Shown here in pieces: positions 21,518 to 30,271 of a stretch of DNA of 37,707 nucleotides. The DNA lies in contig NZ_JABETO010000048.1 in the NCBI RefSeq assembly GCF_013055795.1, forward strand, positions 1-37,707. Direction: 5' to 3'. A program made the position numbers and the translations under genes. The DNA comes from Streptomyces sp. I05A-00742 (lineage in GTDB: Bacteria > Actinomycetota > Actinomycetes > Streptomycetales > Streptomycetaceae). The notes under the pieces are model-generated. The model did not search any database. It was not told the DNA's origin and worked only from the letters and a program-made list of their open reading frames with translations. The stretch's first letter is position 1. Each line of letters opens with the position of its first letter.

Positions 21518-22243
21518 ATGCCACTGACCTCGCCCCGCAAGGCCCCGCTGGTCGATCAGGTGATCACCCAGCTGCGGACGCAGATCACCTCCGGCGAGTG
21601 GCCGGTCGGCTCCCGCATCCCCACCGAGCCCGAACTCGTCGAGCGGCTGGGCGTCGCCCGCAACACCGTCCGCGAGGCGGTGCGCGCCCTCGCGCACAAC
21701 GGGCTGCTCGCGATCCGGCAGGGCTCCGGCACCTATGTCGTCGCCACCAGCGAGCTGGCCGGTGTGATGAGCCGGCGCTTCGCCCGGGCCGATCCGCTGC
21801 ACGTGGCGGAGTTGCGCAGCGCCCTGGAGACCAAGGCCGCGGCCCTGGCGGCGGAGCGGCGCACGGACCAGGACCTGGCCCAGCTGGACCTCCTGCTGGA
21901 ACGGCGCGCGGAGGCGTGGCGGTCGGGTGAGCTGGAGCGCTTCGTCGAGGCCGACGCGACGTTCCACACCGCGGTCGTCGCCGCCGCGCACAACGAGGTG
22001 CTGGCCGCGCTCTACGCCGATCTCGGCTTCGTGGTACGGGAGTTCCTGAGGGCGGACGTCGGGGCCGAGCCCAGGCCCCGGGCGCTGACGGACCACGGCA
22101 GGCTGGTGGCGGCCATCCGGGCGGGCGACGCCGCGGCCGCCGCGGCGGAGGCGAGCGCGCACCCCTACGTGCTCCGGGAGGAGGACACCGGGGAAGTCGG
22201 GGGGATCCCGGAAGGGGAGCCGGGCGGTCAGTCGGGGGTGTGA
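21518..22243 (+). CDS. FadR-subfamily GntR transcriptional regulator
   Basis: 241 residues. An N-terminal winged helix-turn-helix (about 8-75: IPTEPELVERLGVARNTVRE, GLLAIRQGSGTYV) is followed by an all-helical FCD ligand domain (about 90-215: LRSALETKAAALAA, EADATFHTAVVAAAHNEVL, HGRLVAAIRAGDAAAAAAEA). FCD proteins bind small organic acids, often through a metal held by Asp/His residues. GGAG lies 4 nt before the ATG. It probably regulates the divergent MFS transporter and itself. The last 16 bp overlap the convergent secreted-protein gene. Confidence 0.93.
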   Translation: MPLTSPRKAPLVDQVITQLRTQITSGEWPVGSRIPTEPELVERLGVARNTVREAVRALAHNGLLAIRQGSGTYVVATSELAGVMSRRFARADPLHVAELRSALETKAAALAAERRTDQDLAQLDLLLERRAEAWRSGELERFVEADATFHTAVVAAAHNEVLAALYADLGFVVREFLRADVGAEPRPRALTDHGRLVAAIRAGDAAAAAAEASAHPYVLREEDTGEVGGIPEGEPGGQSGV

Positions 22244-22659
22244 CTGACCCACGCCTCCCGTATGCGCAGCCAGCAGCGCTGGGTGAGGGTGACGTGGCGG
22301 GTGGGACCGACGGCGACCGGTGCCGTGTCCATGGCCGGGTCCCACCAGCGGGCGCATCGCAGGTGCAGCTGGACGCGGTCGGGGGCCGCGTTGCCGTTGT
22401 AGCAGTCGGCGGTGGCGCGCGAGCCGCGGATCCGGGTGTGGCACTCCGCCTCGGGGCGGGCCGCGGGACCCGGACCGGCCACGGAGTCCGCACCGGCCGC
22501 GGAGCCGGGACCGGAGGGCGCCGGGCGCGGGTGCGCGGCGAGCGGGAGCGGCGCGGAGGGGCCCGCGAGCGCCGCCGCGGTCAGCAGCAGGGCGGCGGCC
22601 CGTGCGACGGGGCGGCTCCGGGCGGGAAACGCCGCGCGGATGCGGGAAGCGCGTATCAC
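22228..22659 (-). CDS. secreted cysteine-containing hypothetical protein
   Basis: 143 residues. A basic N-terminus and hydrophobic stretch (AAALLLTAAALAGPSAPLPLAA, about 21-42) form a signal peptide. A Pro/Gly/Ala-rich linker runs to about 70. A small globular domain with four cysteines (73, 86, 102, 129) follows, probably two disulfides, with ECHTRIRGS, QLHLRCARWWDP and VTLTQRCWLRIREAW. I do not recognise the family. GTG at 22659 is chosen because GGAGGAGG lies 7 nt upstream. It converges on the GntR gene with a 16-bp overlap. Confidence 0.75.
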   Translation of the reverse strand: MIRASRIRAAFPARSRPVARAAALLLTAAALAGPSAPLPLAAHPRPAPSGPGSAAGADSVAGPGPAARPEAECHTRIRGSRATADCYNGNAAPDRVQLHLRCARWWDPAMDTAPVAVGPTRHVTLTQRCWLRIREAWVSHTPD

Positions 22660-22774
22660 GGCCGTACCTCCTCCCCGGCCTGCCCCCGCGTGCTCATGGG
22701 GGCGGCCCGGTCCTCCCAGTGTGCGGGCGAACGGTCCGGTTCTCGACTCGGGAGGGGTTCGGGAGCGGTACGGA

Positions 22775-22831
22775 CACGGCCGGGGGCCGCGGCCGGTCCC
22801 GTGGGGGGACCGGCCGCGGCCCCCGGCCGTG
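22775..22831. terminator. 26-bp perfect inverted-repeat terminator
   Basis: The arm at 22775-22800 (begins CACGGCCGGGGG, ends CCGGTCCC) is exactly complementary to 22806-22831, with the loop GTGGG. It lies 16 bp after the fabI stop codon. No U tract is present, typical of Streptomyces. A perfect 26-bp stem is unusually long. Confidence 0.9.
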
Positions 22832-22847
22832 GACAGCGGTGCGGGCG

Positions 22848-23618
22848 TCAGGCGCCCATCATGTGCACACCGCCGTCGACGTGCACGATCTCGCCCGTGG
22901 TGCGCGGGAAGAAGTCCGACAGCATGCCGACGACACCGCGGCCGGCCGGCTCCGGGTCGGCCAGGTCCCAGCCGATCGGGGCGCGGTGGTTCCACACGTC
23001 CGCAAGCGACTCGAAGCCCGGGATGGACTTGGCGGCCATCGACTTGATCGGGCCGGCCGAGACCAGGTTGCAGCGGATCCCCTTGGGACCCAGGTCACGC
23101 GCGAGGTAGCGGTTGGTGCTCTCCAGGGCCGCCTTGGCCACGCCCATCCAGTCGTACTTCGGCCACGCGATCTGCGCGTCGAAGGTCAGGCCGACGATCG
23201 AGCTGCCGGCCGGCATCAGCGGCAGCAGGGCCATGGCCAGCGACTTGTAGGAGTACGCCGAGACCTGGACGGCCGTGGAGACGTCCTCCCAGGTGGCGTC
23301 GAGGAAGTTGAAGGCGCCCTGCGGCCCGAAGGCGATGGAGTGCACGATGCCGTCGAGGGGCACGTCGTCCCCGAGGTGCTCGCGCACCTTGTCCGCGAGA
23401 CCGTCCAGGTGCTCCTGGTTGGTGACGTCGAGCTCGATCACCGGGGCGGGCTTCGGGAGCCGCTTGGCGATGCGCTCGACCAGGGAGAGCCGGCCGAACC
23501 CGGTCAGGACGACCTCGGCGCCCTCGTTCTGGGCCACCTTGGCGGCCTGGAAGGCGATCGACTGCTCGGTGAGGACACCCGTGACCAGGATGCGCTTGCC
23601 TGCGAGGATTCCACTCAT
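22848..23618 (-). CDS. fabI: enoyl-[acyl-carrier-protein] reductase (NADH), InhA/FabI type
   Basis: 256 residues. It reduces trans-2-enoyl-ACP, the last step of each fatty-acid elongation cycle. The residues line up by number with mycobacterial InhA: Ser20 (TEQSIAF), Ser94 in VHSIAFG, catalytic Tyr155 and Lys162 (YDWMGVAKAALES; InhA Tyr158/Lys165) and the VDGGVHMMG end. It is therefore in the InhA-like group and potentially open to the same inhibitors. It starts 5 bp after fabG ends, so they form an operon, and a long terminator follows. Cytoplasmic enzyme. Confidence 0.96.
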   Translation of the reverse strand: MSGILAGKRILVTGVLTEQSIAFQAAKVAQNEGAEVVLTGFGRLSLVERIAKRLPKPAPVIELDVTNQEHLDGLADKVREHLGDDVPLDGIVHSIAFGPQGAFNFLDATWEDVSTAVQVSAYSYKSLAMALLPLMPAGSSIVGLTFDAQIAWPKYDWMGVAKAALESTNRYLARDLGPKGIRCNLVSAGPIKSMAAKSIPGFESLADVWNHRAPIGWDLADPEPAGRGVVGMLSDFFPRTTGEIVHVDGGVHMMGA

Positions 23619-23623
23619 GGCGA

Positions 23624-24343
23624 TCAGTGACCCATGCCCAATCCGCCGTCGACAGGAATGACGGCTCCAGTGATGTACGCGGCCTCGTCGGAGGCGATGA
23701 AGCGGACCGAGGCGGCGATCTCCTCGGGCTGCGCGTAGCGGCCCAGCGGGACGTTGGTGACGATTCCCGCGCGCTGCTCGTCGCTGAGCACGCGCGTCAT
23801 GTCGGTGTCCACAAAGCCGGGCGCGACGACGTTGACGGTGATGTTGCGGGAGCCCAGCTCACGGGCGAGGGAGCGGGCGAAGCCGATGAGTCCGGCCTTG
23901 GAGGCGGCGTAGTTCGCCTGCCCGGCCGAGCCCATCAGGCCCACGACGGAGGAGATCAGCACCACGCGGCCCCTGCGGGCGCGGAGCATGCCGCGGGAGG
24001 CGCGCTTGACGACGCGGAACGTCCCGGTGAGGTTGGTCTCCAGGACGGTGGAGAAGTCCTCCTCGGACATGCGCAGCAGCAGCTGGTCGCGGGTGACGCC
24101 GGCGTTGGCGACCAGCACCTCGACCGCGCCCTGTTTCTCCTCGATCTCCTTGAACGCCTGCTCGACCTGCTCCGGGTCCGTGATGTCGCACTTCACCGCA
24201 AGGCCCCCCTGATCCATGAGAGCGGCCGGCGGCTCGCCCGAGCGGTAGGTGACGGCGACCTTGTCCCCCGCGTCGGCGAAGGCACGCGCGATGGCGAGGC
24301 CGATGCCCCTGTTTCCTCCGGTGACGAGAACCGAGCGGCTCAA
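23624..24343 (-). CDS. fabG: 3-oxoacyl-[acyl-carrier-protein] reductase
   Basis: 239 residues of the short-chain dehydrogenase family. Visible are the NADPH loop TGGNRGIG (8-15), NAG at 80-82, Asn104, a catalytic Ser in ISSVVG (131-132), and Tyr145/Lys149 (YAASK), with the C-terminal VIPVDGGLGMGH. It performs the first reduction in fatty-acid elongation and is paired with fabI. The start is a TTG at 24343 with GAAGGG about 8 nt upstream; I see no usable ATG or GTG in frame nearby, and the N-terminus SRSVLVTGG is complete for the family. It is divergent from the tldD-like gene over 193 bp, where both promoters must lie; no clear promoter was found. Confidence 0.95.
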   Translation of the reverse strand: MSRSVLVTGGNRGIGLAIARAFADAGDKVAVTYRSGEPPAALMDQGGLAVKCDITDPEQVEQAFKEIEEKQGAVEVLVANAGVTRDQLLLRMSEEDFSTVLETNLTGTFRVVKRASRGMLRARRGRVVLISSVVGLMGSAGQANYAASKAGLIGFARSLARELGSRNITVNVVAPGFVDTDMTRVLSDEQRAGIVTNVPLGRYAQPEEIAASVRFIASDEAAYITGAVIPVDGGLGMGH

Positions 24344-24536
24344 AGGATCACCCTTCCGTTTGCGTATCCATACATGGACGGAGCTGGACTACATGAACGT
24401 ATCGGTAGAGGTCGCCGGAGAGACAATCGGGCCCTGACAGGCGCCGCGGCCGGTCCCTGTTGGATCTCTACAGATTGCTCGCCTGCCCGGGCCGCTGTGC
24501 GGGCATGATGCACGGCGACGACATCCGGGAGGTTCC

Positions 24537-26057
24537 GTGCCGCATTCCATCGACGCGTCATTTCTCGCACTCCCCCTCCGCCCCCTCGCCGACGCCGCCC
24601 TGGCGCGCTCCCGCGCGCTGGGCGCCGACCACGCCGACTTCCGCTTCGAACGCGTGCGGCACGCCTCCTGGCGGCTGCGGGACGCCCGGCTCGCCGGCTC
24701 CTCGGACACCACCGATCTGGGCTACGCCGTACGGGTGGTGCACGGCGGCGCCTGGGGGTTCGCCGCCGGCACCGACCTGACGATGGACGCCGCCGCCCGG
24801 GTGGCCGGACAGGCCGTCGCGATGGCCCGGCTGGCGGCGAAGGTGACCGCGGCCGCCGGTTCCGACGAGAGGATCGAACTGGCCGACGAGCCGGTGCACG
24901 CGGAGCGGACCTGGGTCTCCTCGTACGAGGTGGACCCCTTCGCCGTACCGGCCGGGGAGAAGACCGCCCTGCTGGCCGACTTCAGTCAACGGCTGCTCGC
25001 CGCCGACGGGGTGGCGCACGCCGACGCGTCCCTGGTGACCGTGCACGAGAACAAGTTCTACGCGGACACGGCGGGCACGGTCACCACCCAGCAGCGCGTC
25101 CGGGTGCACCCCCGGCTGACGGCGGTGGCCGTGGACCCGGCGGGCGGTGTGGAGTCGACGCGCACCCTGGCCCCGCCGGTGGGCAGGGGCTGGGAGTACC
25201 TGACCGGCACCGGCTGGGACTGGGACGCGGAACTGGCGGAGATGCCGGAGCTGCTGGCGGCGAAGGTGCGCGCACCGAGCGTCCGGCCCGGCGCGTACGA
25301 CCTGGTCGTCGACCCGTCCAACCTCTGGCTGACGATCCACGAGTCGATCGGCCACGCCACCGAACTCGACCGCGCGCTCGGCTACGAGGCCGCGTACGCC
25401 GGCACCTCGTTCGCCACCCCCGACCTGCTGGGCCAACTCCCCTACGGGTCGCCCCTGATGAACGTCACCGGCGACCGGACCGCCGAACACGGCCTGGCGA
25501 CCATCGGCTACGACGACGAGGGCGTGGCCGCCCAGTCCTGGGACCTGATCAGGGACGGGGTGCTCACCGGCTACCAGCTCGACCGCCGGATCGCCCGGCT
25601 GCACGGCCTGGGCCGGTCCAACGGCTGCGCCTACGCGGACTCGCCGTCCCACGTGCCGGTGCAGCGGATGGCCAACGTCTCACTGCGGCCCGCGGCGGAC
25701 GGACCGTCGACGGAGGAGCTGATCTCCGGGGTGGACCGCGGCATCTACGTGGTCGGCGACCGGTCGTGGTCGATCGATCAGCAGCGGTACAACTTTCAAT
25801 TTACGGCGCAGCGCTTCTTCCGGATCGAGCGGGGGCGGCTCGCCGGCCAGCTGCGCGACGTCGCCTACCAGGCCACGACCACCGACTTCTGGGGCTCGAT
25901 GGCCGCGGTGGGCGGCCCGGGGACGTATGTCCTGGGCGGCGCGTTCAACTGCGGCAAGGCGCAGCCGGGGCAGACCGCGACGGTGTCGCACGGCTGTCCG
26001 TCGGCGCTCTTCCGCGGGGTGAACGTGCTCAACACGGTGCGGGAGGCGGGCCGATGA
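24537..26057 (+). CDS. TldD-like metalloprotease
   Basis: 506 residues. The zinc site HExxxH is present as HESIGHATE (His268, Glu269, His273), and a conserved cysteine follows in GAFNCGKAQPG. TldD and its inactive-looking partner TldE form a heterodimer that threads unfolded peptides and, in E. coli, processes microcin B17 and degrades CcdA. GTG 24537 has GGGAGG 4-5 nt upstream. The TldE-like gene follows 49 bp later. No RiPP precursor or gyrase-toxin gene is adjacent, so in this setting it is probably a general peptide-degrading enzyme. It lies in a long plus-strand run ending with tyrS. Confidence 0.93.
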   Translation: MPHSIDASFLALPLRPLADAALARSRALGADHADFRFERVRHASWRLRDARLAGSSDTTDLGYAVRVVHGGAWGFAAGTDLTMDAAARVAGQAVAMARLAAKVTAAAGSDERIELADEPVHAERTWVSSYEVDPFAVPAGEKTALLADFSQRLLAADGVAHADASLVTVHENKFYADTAGTVTTQQRVRVHPRLTAVAVDPAGGVESTRTLAPPVGRGWEYLTGTGWDWDAELAEMPELLAAKVRAPSVRPGAYDLVVDPSNLWLTIHESIGHATELDRALGYEAAYAGTSFATPDLLGQLPYGSPLMNVTGDRTAEHGLATIGYDDEGVAAQSWDLIRDGVLTGYQLDRRIARLHGLGRSNGCAYADSPSHVPVQRMANVSLRPAADGPSTEELISGVDRGIYVVGDRSWSIDQQRYNFQFTAQRFFRIERGRLAGQLRDVAYQATTTDFWGSMAAVGGPGTYVLGGAFNCGKAQPGQTATVSHGCPSALFRGVNVLNTVREAGR

Positions 26058-26106
26058 GGGGCGCTCGTTCGCCGTACGGAACCGAGACGACGCCGGAGGG
26101 CCGGAA

Positions 26107-27513
26107 GTGACATCTCGTCGGACCGCGCCGCAGGACATCGTGGAGCGGGCTCTCTCGCTCTCCCGCTCCGACGGCTGTGCGGTGATCGTGGCCGAGCGCT
26201 CCTCGGCCGACCTGCGCTGGGCGCGCAACGCGCCGACCACGAACGGCACGGCCCGCGGGCGCATGGTGACGGTGATCGCGACCGTGGCCGGCGGGCGGGG
26301 CACGGCGGTGGGGGCGGTGTCGCGCTCGGCCGTGACGGCCGCCGAGGTGGAGCCGCTGGTGCGGGCGGCCGAGGAGGCCGCGCGGGGGGCGGTTCCGGCG
26401 GAGGACGCGGGGCCGCCGGTGACGGGTGTGCCGCACTCCCCCGGGTTCGCGGAGCCGCCGGCGGAGACGTCCGCCGCGGTCTTCGACACGTTCGCCCCGG
26501 CGCTCGGTGAGGCCTTCGCCCGGGCCCGCGCGGCCGGCCGCGAGCTGTACGGCTACGCCCGGCACGAGGTCGTCACGTCCTACCTGGGCACCTCCGCCGG
26601 GCTGCGGCTCCGCCACGACCAGCCCATGGGCCGGGTGGAGCTGAACGCCAAGGGCGCGAACGGCGACGGCTCCGCGTGGATGTCCCGGGCCACGGACGGT
26701 TTCACCGACGTCGACCCCCTGGAGCTGGACGCGGCGCTGGCCCGGCGGCTGGGCTGGGCGGCGCGGGGCCGGAGCGAGCTGCCCGCCGGGCGGTACCCGA
26801 CGCTGCTGCCGCCGTCGGCCGTGGCGGACCTGGTGGCCTGCCAGCAGGTGCGGGCCGACGCGCGGGACGCGGCGGAGGGGCGGACGGCGTTCGCGCGCCC
26901 GGGCGGCGGGACGCGGGTGGGCGAGAAGCTGTCCGGCCTGCCGCTGACCCTGCGCAGCGATCCGGGCGCGCCGGGCCTGGAGTGCGCGCCCTTCGTGCTG
27001 ACGGACGGCTCGGACGTGCGGCTGTCGGTGTTCGACAACGGCCTGCCGCTGACCGCGACGGACTGGATCCGCGACGGGGTGCTGGAGCGGCTGTTCACCA
27101 CCCGGCACGCCGCCGCGCTGACGGGCCTGCCCGTCGCCCCGTACACGGACAATCTGATCCTGGAGGCGGGCGGCACCCGGTCCCTGGACGAGATGGTCGC
27201 CGCGAGCGGGCACGACGGTCCTGAGCTGCTGCTCACCTCGCTGTGGTACATCCGCGAGGTGGACCCGGCGTCGCTGCTGGTCACCGGGCTGACCCGGGAC
27301 GGTGTGCTGCTGGTGCGGGACGGCGAGGTGGTGGGCGAGGTGAACAACTTCCGCTTCAACGAGTCCCCGGTGGACCTGCTGTCCCGGGCCGTCGAGGCGG
27401 GCCGCACCGAGCGCACGGTGCCGCGCGACATGGCCAAGTCCTGTCCCCGGACGGCGATGCCGGCGCTGCGCGTCCCCGACTTCAACATGAGCTCCGTCAG
27501 CAAGGGGGTGTGA
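26107..27513 (+). CDS. TldE/PmbA-like protease subunit
   Basis: 468 residues of the same superfamily as TldD but without HExxxH, as expected for the TldE/PmbA half of the heterodimer. Recognisable segments are ELYGYARHEVVTSYLGTSAG, GRVELNAKGANGDGSAWM, and the C-terminal LLLTSLWYIREVDPASLLVT and GEVVGEVNNFRFNESPVDLL. GTG 26107 has GGAGGG with 6-nt spacing. It follows the TldD-like gene with a short gap and is likely co-transcribed. Confidence 0.92.
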   Translation: MTSRRTAPQDIVERALSLSRSDGCAVIVAERSSADLRWARNAPTTNGTARGRMVTVIATVAGGRGTAVGAVSRSAVTAAEVEPLVRAAEEAARGAVPAEDAGPPVTGVPHSPGFAEPPAETSAAVFDTFAPALGEAFARARAAGRELYGYARHEVVTSYLGTSAGLRLRHDQPMGRVELNAKGANGDGSAWMSRATDGFTDVDPLELDAALARRLGWAARGRSELPAGRYPTLLPPSAVADLVACQQVRADARDAAEGRTAFARPGGGTRVGEKLSGLPLTLRSDPGAPGLECAPFVLTDGSDVRLSVFDNGLPLTATDWIRDGVLERLFTTRHAAALTGLPVAPYTDNLILEAGGTRSLDEMVAASGHDGPELLLTSLWYIREVDPASLLVTGLTRDGVLLVRDGEVVGEVNNFRFNESPVDLLSRAVEAGRTERTVPRDMAKSCPRTAMPALRVPDFNMSSVSKGV

Positions 27514-27641
27514 GCGCGGGGGCGGTACGGGCGAGGTCGCCGCGCACGGGCCGAATAGACTGGCGCACGACCGACCTGTCCCGCCCCCCGTGCCCGTAGG
27601 GCGCCGGGGACAACCCGTCCGCTACAGATCTCAGGAACGCC

Positions 27642-29060
27642 ATGACACGCCTCGGCGAATCCGTCGCCCGCGCCAGTGAGCTCCTCGCACAGGACCTCTC
27701 CCTCGACTCGACGGTGGAGCAGCTGCTCACCGAGACCAAGGAGCGGCGTTATCTGGACCTGTCGGACCTCTCGGCGCGGGAGCAGGCCGAGCTGATCGCC
27801 GGCCGCGCGGTGGAGGTGCTGCCCGGCACGGACAAGCTGGCCGAGCGGATCGACGAGCGCCGGGCCGCCGGCAAGGGTCTGCACATCAAGCTGGGCATCG
27901 ACCCGACGGCGGCCGACGTCCACCTCGGCCACACCGTGCCGATGATCGTCCTCAACCGCTTCCAGCGGATGGGCCACGACGTCACCCTGCTGATCGGCGA
28001 CTTCACCGCCAAGATCGGCGACCCGACGGGCCGGACGGCCGAGCGCCCGCCGCTGACCGACGACGACATCGAGCGGAACCTCGCGGGCTACCGCGAGCAG
28101 GTGCGGCCCTTCTTCGACTTCGAGAAGGTCCGCTTCGTCCAGAACAGCGAGTGGCTCGCCCCCTACACCTTCCCTGAGCTGCTGGGCCTGCTCAACCAGG
28201 TGCCGGTCTCGCAGCTGCTCCAGCGCGAGGACTTCCGCAACCGCCTCGCCGCGGGCTCGGGCCTGACCATGTCGGAGCTGCTGTACCCGATCGCGCAGGG
28301 CCTGGACTCGGTGGCGCTGGACTGCGACGTGGAGCTGGGCGGCGCCGACCAGCTGCTCAACCTGCAGATGGGCCGCAAGCTGATGGAGCTGCGCGGACAG
28401 CGGCCGCAGCTGGTGGCGACCATGCCGCTGATCGAGGGCACGGACGGCACCGGCGCCAAGATGTCCAAGTCCAAGGGCAACTACGTGGGGCTGACCGCCC
28501 CCGCCGACGATGTCTTCGGCAAGATCATGTCGGTGCCGGACCGACTGATGGAGCCCTACCTCAAGGCCTGGACGGAGTGGACGGACGCGGAGATCTCCCT
28601 CGCGCTCTCCCGGATCCAGGAGCGTTCGCTGCACCCGATGGACCTGAAGAAGGTCCTGGCGGGCGAGGTCGTCGCGGCGCTCTACGGCGTCGAGGCCGCC
28701 ATGGCCGCCCGGGCGGGGTTCGTCGCCCAGTTCTCGAAGAAGACGTTCACCGACGTCGGTGACCTGCCGGTGGTCGAGGTCGCCGAGCACGGCGCGGAGC
28801 CGGTCACGGCCGTGCTGAGCAAGGTCCTGGGCTTCCAGCCGAGCGCCTCGGCGGCGCGCCGGGTCGCCAAGCAGAACGGCCTGCGCCTGGTGGTGGAGAC
28901 CGACGGCGGGCAGCAGGCGATCGTACTGGCCGAGGCGGACGCGATCCGGCCGCTGGCCGAGGTGGTGCCCGAGCTGCTGACGGGCGCCGGGCTGACGGCC
29001 GCGTCGGGCGCCGTCTACCTCAAGACGGGACGCCGGGTCGCGAAGCTGCGGGGGCTGTAG
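27642..29060 (+). CDS. tyrS: tyrosyl-tRNA synthetase
   Basis: 472 residues. The class I signature HLGH is at 94-97 and KMSKS at 273-277. The tyrosine pocket includes GIDPTAADVHLGHT and YPIAQGLDS / GGADQLLNL. A C-terminal S4-like tRNA-binding domain spans about 405-472 (SASAARRVAKQNGLRLV, VYLKTGRRVAKL). HLGHTVP rather than a HIGH-like HVGH places it nearer the TyrZ subgroup of bacterial TyrRS. The ATG has AGGA about 6-7 nt upstream. A possible -10 (TAGACT, near 27555) lies in the 128-bp leader, and I see no T-box in it. Confidence 0.96.
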   Translation: MTRLGESVARASELLAQDLSLDSTVEQLLTETKERRYLDLSDLSAREQAELIAGRAVEVLPGTDKLAERIDERRAAGKGLHIKLGIDPTAADVHLGHTVPMIVLNRFQRMGHDVTLLIGDFTAKIGDPTGRTAERPPLTDDDIERNLAGYREQVRPFFDFEKVRFVQNSEWLAPYTFPELLGLLNQVPVSQLLQREDFRNRLAAGSGLTMSELLYPIAQGLDSVALDCDVELGGADQLLNLQMGRKLMELRGQRPQLVATMPLIEGTDGTGAKMSKSKGNYVGLTAPADDVFGKIMSVPDRLMEPYLKAWTEWTDAEISLALSRIQERSLHPMDLKKVLAGEVVAALYGVEAAMAARAGFVAQFSKKTFTDVGDLPVVEVAEHGAEPVTAVLSKVLGFQPSASAARRVAKQNGLRLVVETDGGQQAIVLAEADAIRPLAEVVPELLTGAGLTAASGAVYLKTGRRVAKLRGL

Positions 29061-29095
29061 GGCCCGCGCTTCCCGTCCCGGGGGCCGGGCGGGCC

Positions 29096-29115
29096 GTCTG
29101 TGGAAAACCGCAGAC
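29096..29115. terminator. Hairpin between tyrS and GlsB genes
   Basis: GTCTGTGG (29096-29103) pairs with CCGCAGAC (29108-29115), one G-U, with an AAAA loop. It lies between convergent genes, 36 bp after the tyrS stop. Confidence 0.6.
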
Positions 29116-29170
29116 CGGTCCGTCCGGCCCCCGCTGCGTCCGGGGCGGCGGCCGGGGCGTGCGCGGACCG

Positions 29171-29449
29171 CTAGGTCCGTGCTCCCCGCCTGCCCCGCAC
29201 CCCGGCCCACACCCGGTCCCCGATGGCCACCACAAGGACCGCGCCGGCCAGCTGGAGCAGATGCCGGATCCAGTCGATGCCCTTGGTGTGGTGGACGCCC
29301 AGGACCGAGGCGACCCAGTTGCCCAGCAGGGCTCCGATCATGCCGCAGATGATCGTCAGCCAGAGCGGGATCTGTTGCTTCCCCGGCAGGATCGCCTTGG
29401 CGATCAGGCCGAGGACGAGACCGACGATGATGGCCCACAACCAGTTCAT
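29171..29449 (-). CDS. GlsB/YeaQ/YmgE family membrane protein
   Basis: 92 residues with three membrane spans: WAIIVGLVLGLIAKAI, WLTIICGMIGALLGNWVASV and LQLAGAVLVVAIGDRVWAG. The motif GLIAKAILPGK after the first span and GMIGALLGNW in the second are the family signature (transglycosylase-associated proteins). Function is unknown; members are often stress-induced. GAGGAGG lies 5-6 nt before the ATG. The spacer after the second span (HHTKGIDW) is family-typical. Confidence 0.92.
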   Translation of the reverse strand: MNWLWAIIVGLVLGLIAKAILPGKQQIPLWLTIICGMIGALLGNWVASVLGVHHTKGIDWIRHLLQLAGAVLVVAIGDRVWAGVRGRRGART

Positions 29450-29672
29450 GCCGCCTCCTCGTGCGACGCTGCGTAGCGTGCTCACGCCAGTGTCGGCCCG
29501 CCACCCGTCCGGCGCACGTCGAACCCCTCCGTACGCCGTGGCCGTACGTCGAGCGCCGGACGGCGGCGCGGATCGGGGGTGCCCCGCTCTCGTCCCGCGG
29601 GAGGCCGCGGCGTAACGTTGAGTACACGCCGGTGCGAGGAACGGACCGACCGGAGGCGATGGGGTCGATCGG

Positions 29673-30047
29673 GTGGTGGATGTGATGCGGAAGCGCGGAC
29701 GTACGGAGACCTTCCGGATCACCGGGGCCCGGCAGGGGCTGGCCGACGACGTGCGCGGGAGGCAGCGCCGCTATGTGATCTCGATGGGGATCCGCACGAT
29801 CTCCGTCGTCCTCACCGTGGTGCTGTGGAACGTGGAGCGCTACGTCGCGCTCGGCACGCTGGCGCTGGGCCTGTTGCTGCCGTACATCGCGGTCGTCATC
29901 GCCAACGCGGGCCGGGAGAACGCTCCTTCACTTCCGGGGACGTTCATCCCCACGCCGAGCCGCCCCGCGCTGCCGTCCGGCCCGGACGGAGCCGAGGAGT
30001 CCGCTGGTGGGAACGGGCGCGCTGATCAACAAGGCGGTCAGGACTGA
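29673..30047 (+). CDS. DUF3099-family membrane protein
   Basis: 124 residues. A basic N-terminal region (RITGARQGLADDVRGRQRRY) is followed by two membrane spans (VISMGIRTISVVLTVVLW and VALGTLALGLLLPYIAVVIAN) and a hydrophilic Pro/Gly-rich tail. This is the DUF3099 layout of actinobacteria, function unknown. In-frame starts are GTG at 29673, 29676 and 29682 and ATG at 29685; none has a strong ribosome site. I report the first, while ATG 29685 (MRKRGRTE) is an equal candidate. Confidence 0.85.
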   Translation: MVDVMRKRGRTETFRITGARQGLADDVRGRQRRYVISMGIRTISVVLTVVLWNVERYVALGTLALGLLLPYIAVVIANAGRENAPSLPGTFIPTPSRPALPSGPDGAEESAGGNGRADQQGGQD

Positions 30048-30178
30048 CTCTTGACCCACGTAAAGCGGTGGAACAAGCTCAGGAAAACCTCAAATCAATC
30101 ATGTCTTTCGGTGCCCTCCATGGGGCTCTCCGTGACATACTTCGTAGGCGCTCCGCATCCCCCGTCGGAGCGAATGAT

Positions 30179-30216
30179 CGACGCCGGGCGGCTTCCCCCG
30201 TGGCTGCCCGGCGTCG
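30179..30216 (+). terminator. Terminator hairpin after the DUF3099 gene
   Basis: CGACGCCGGGCGGC (30179-30192) and GCTGCCCGGCGTCG (30203-30216) make a 14-bp stem with one G-U and a 10-nt loop. It lies in the 224-bp gap before the next small gene. A short reading frame in the gap (from 30068) is Arg-rich and not supported. Confidence 0.65.
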
Positions 30217-30271
30217 TCGTGCCCGTACGCCCGCGCGGCGTGACGCGGCGGGGATTACGTAGAGTTGATAC

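Noticed and set aside
27514..27641. T-box riboswitch upstream of tyrS
   Set aside because: No specifier stem or T-box bulge sequence seen, and the leader is too short. Actinobacterial T-boxes are mostly on ileS.
26580..29627. A 1015-codon minus-strand frame opposite TldE and tyrS
   Set aside because: Shadow of two well-identified plus-strand genes; no domain recognised.
30068..30262. A 64-codon Arg-rich plus-strand frame before the small Cys/His gene
   Set aside because: It runs through a terminator hairpin, has no ribosome site and its composition looks random.
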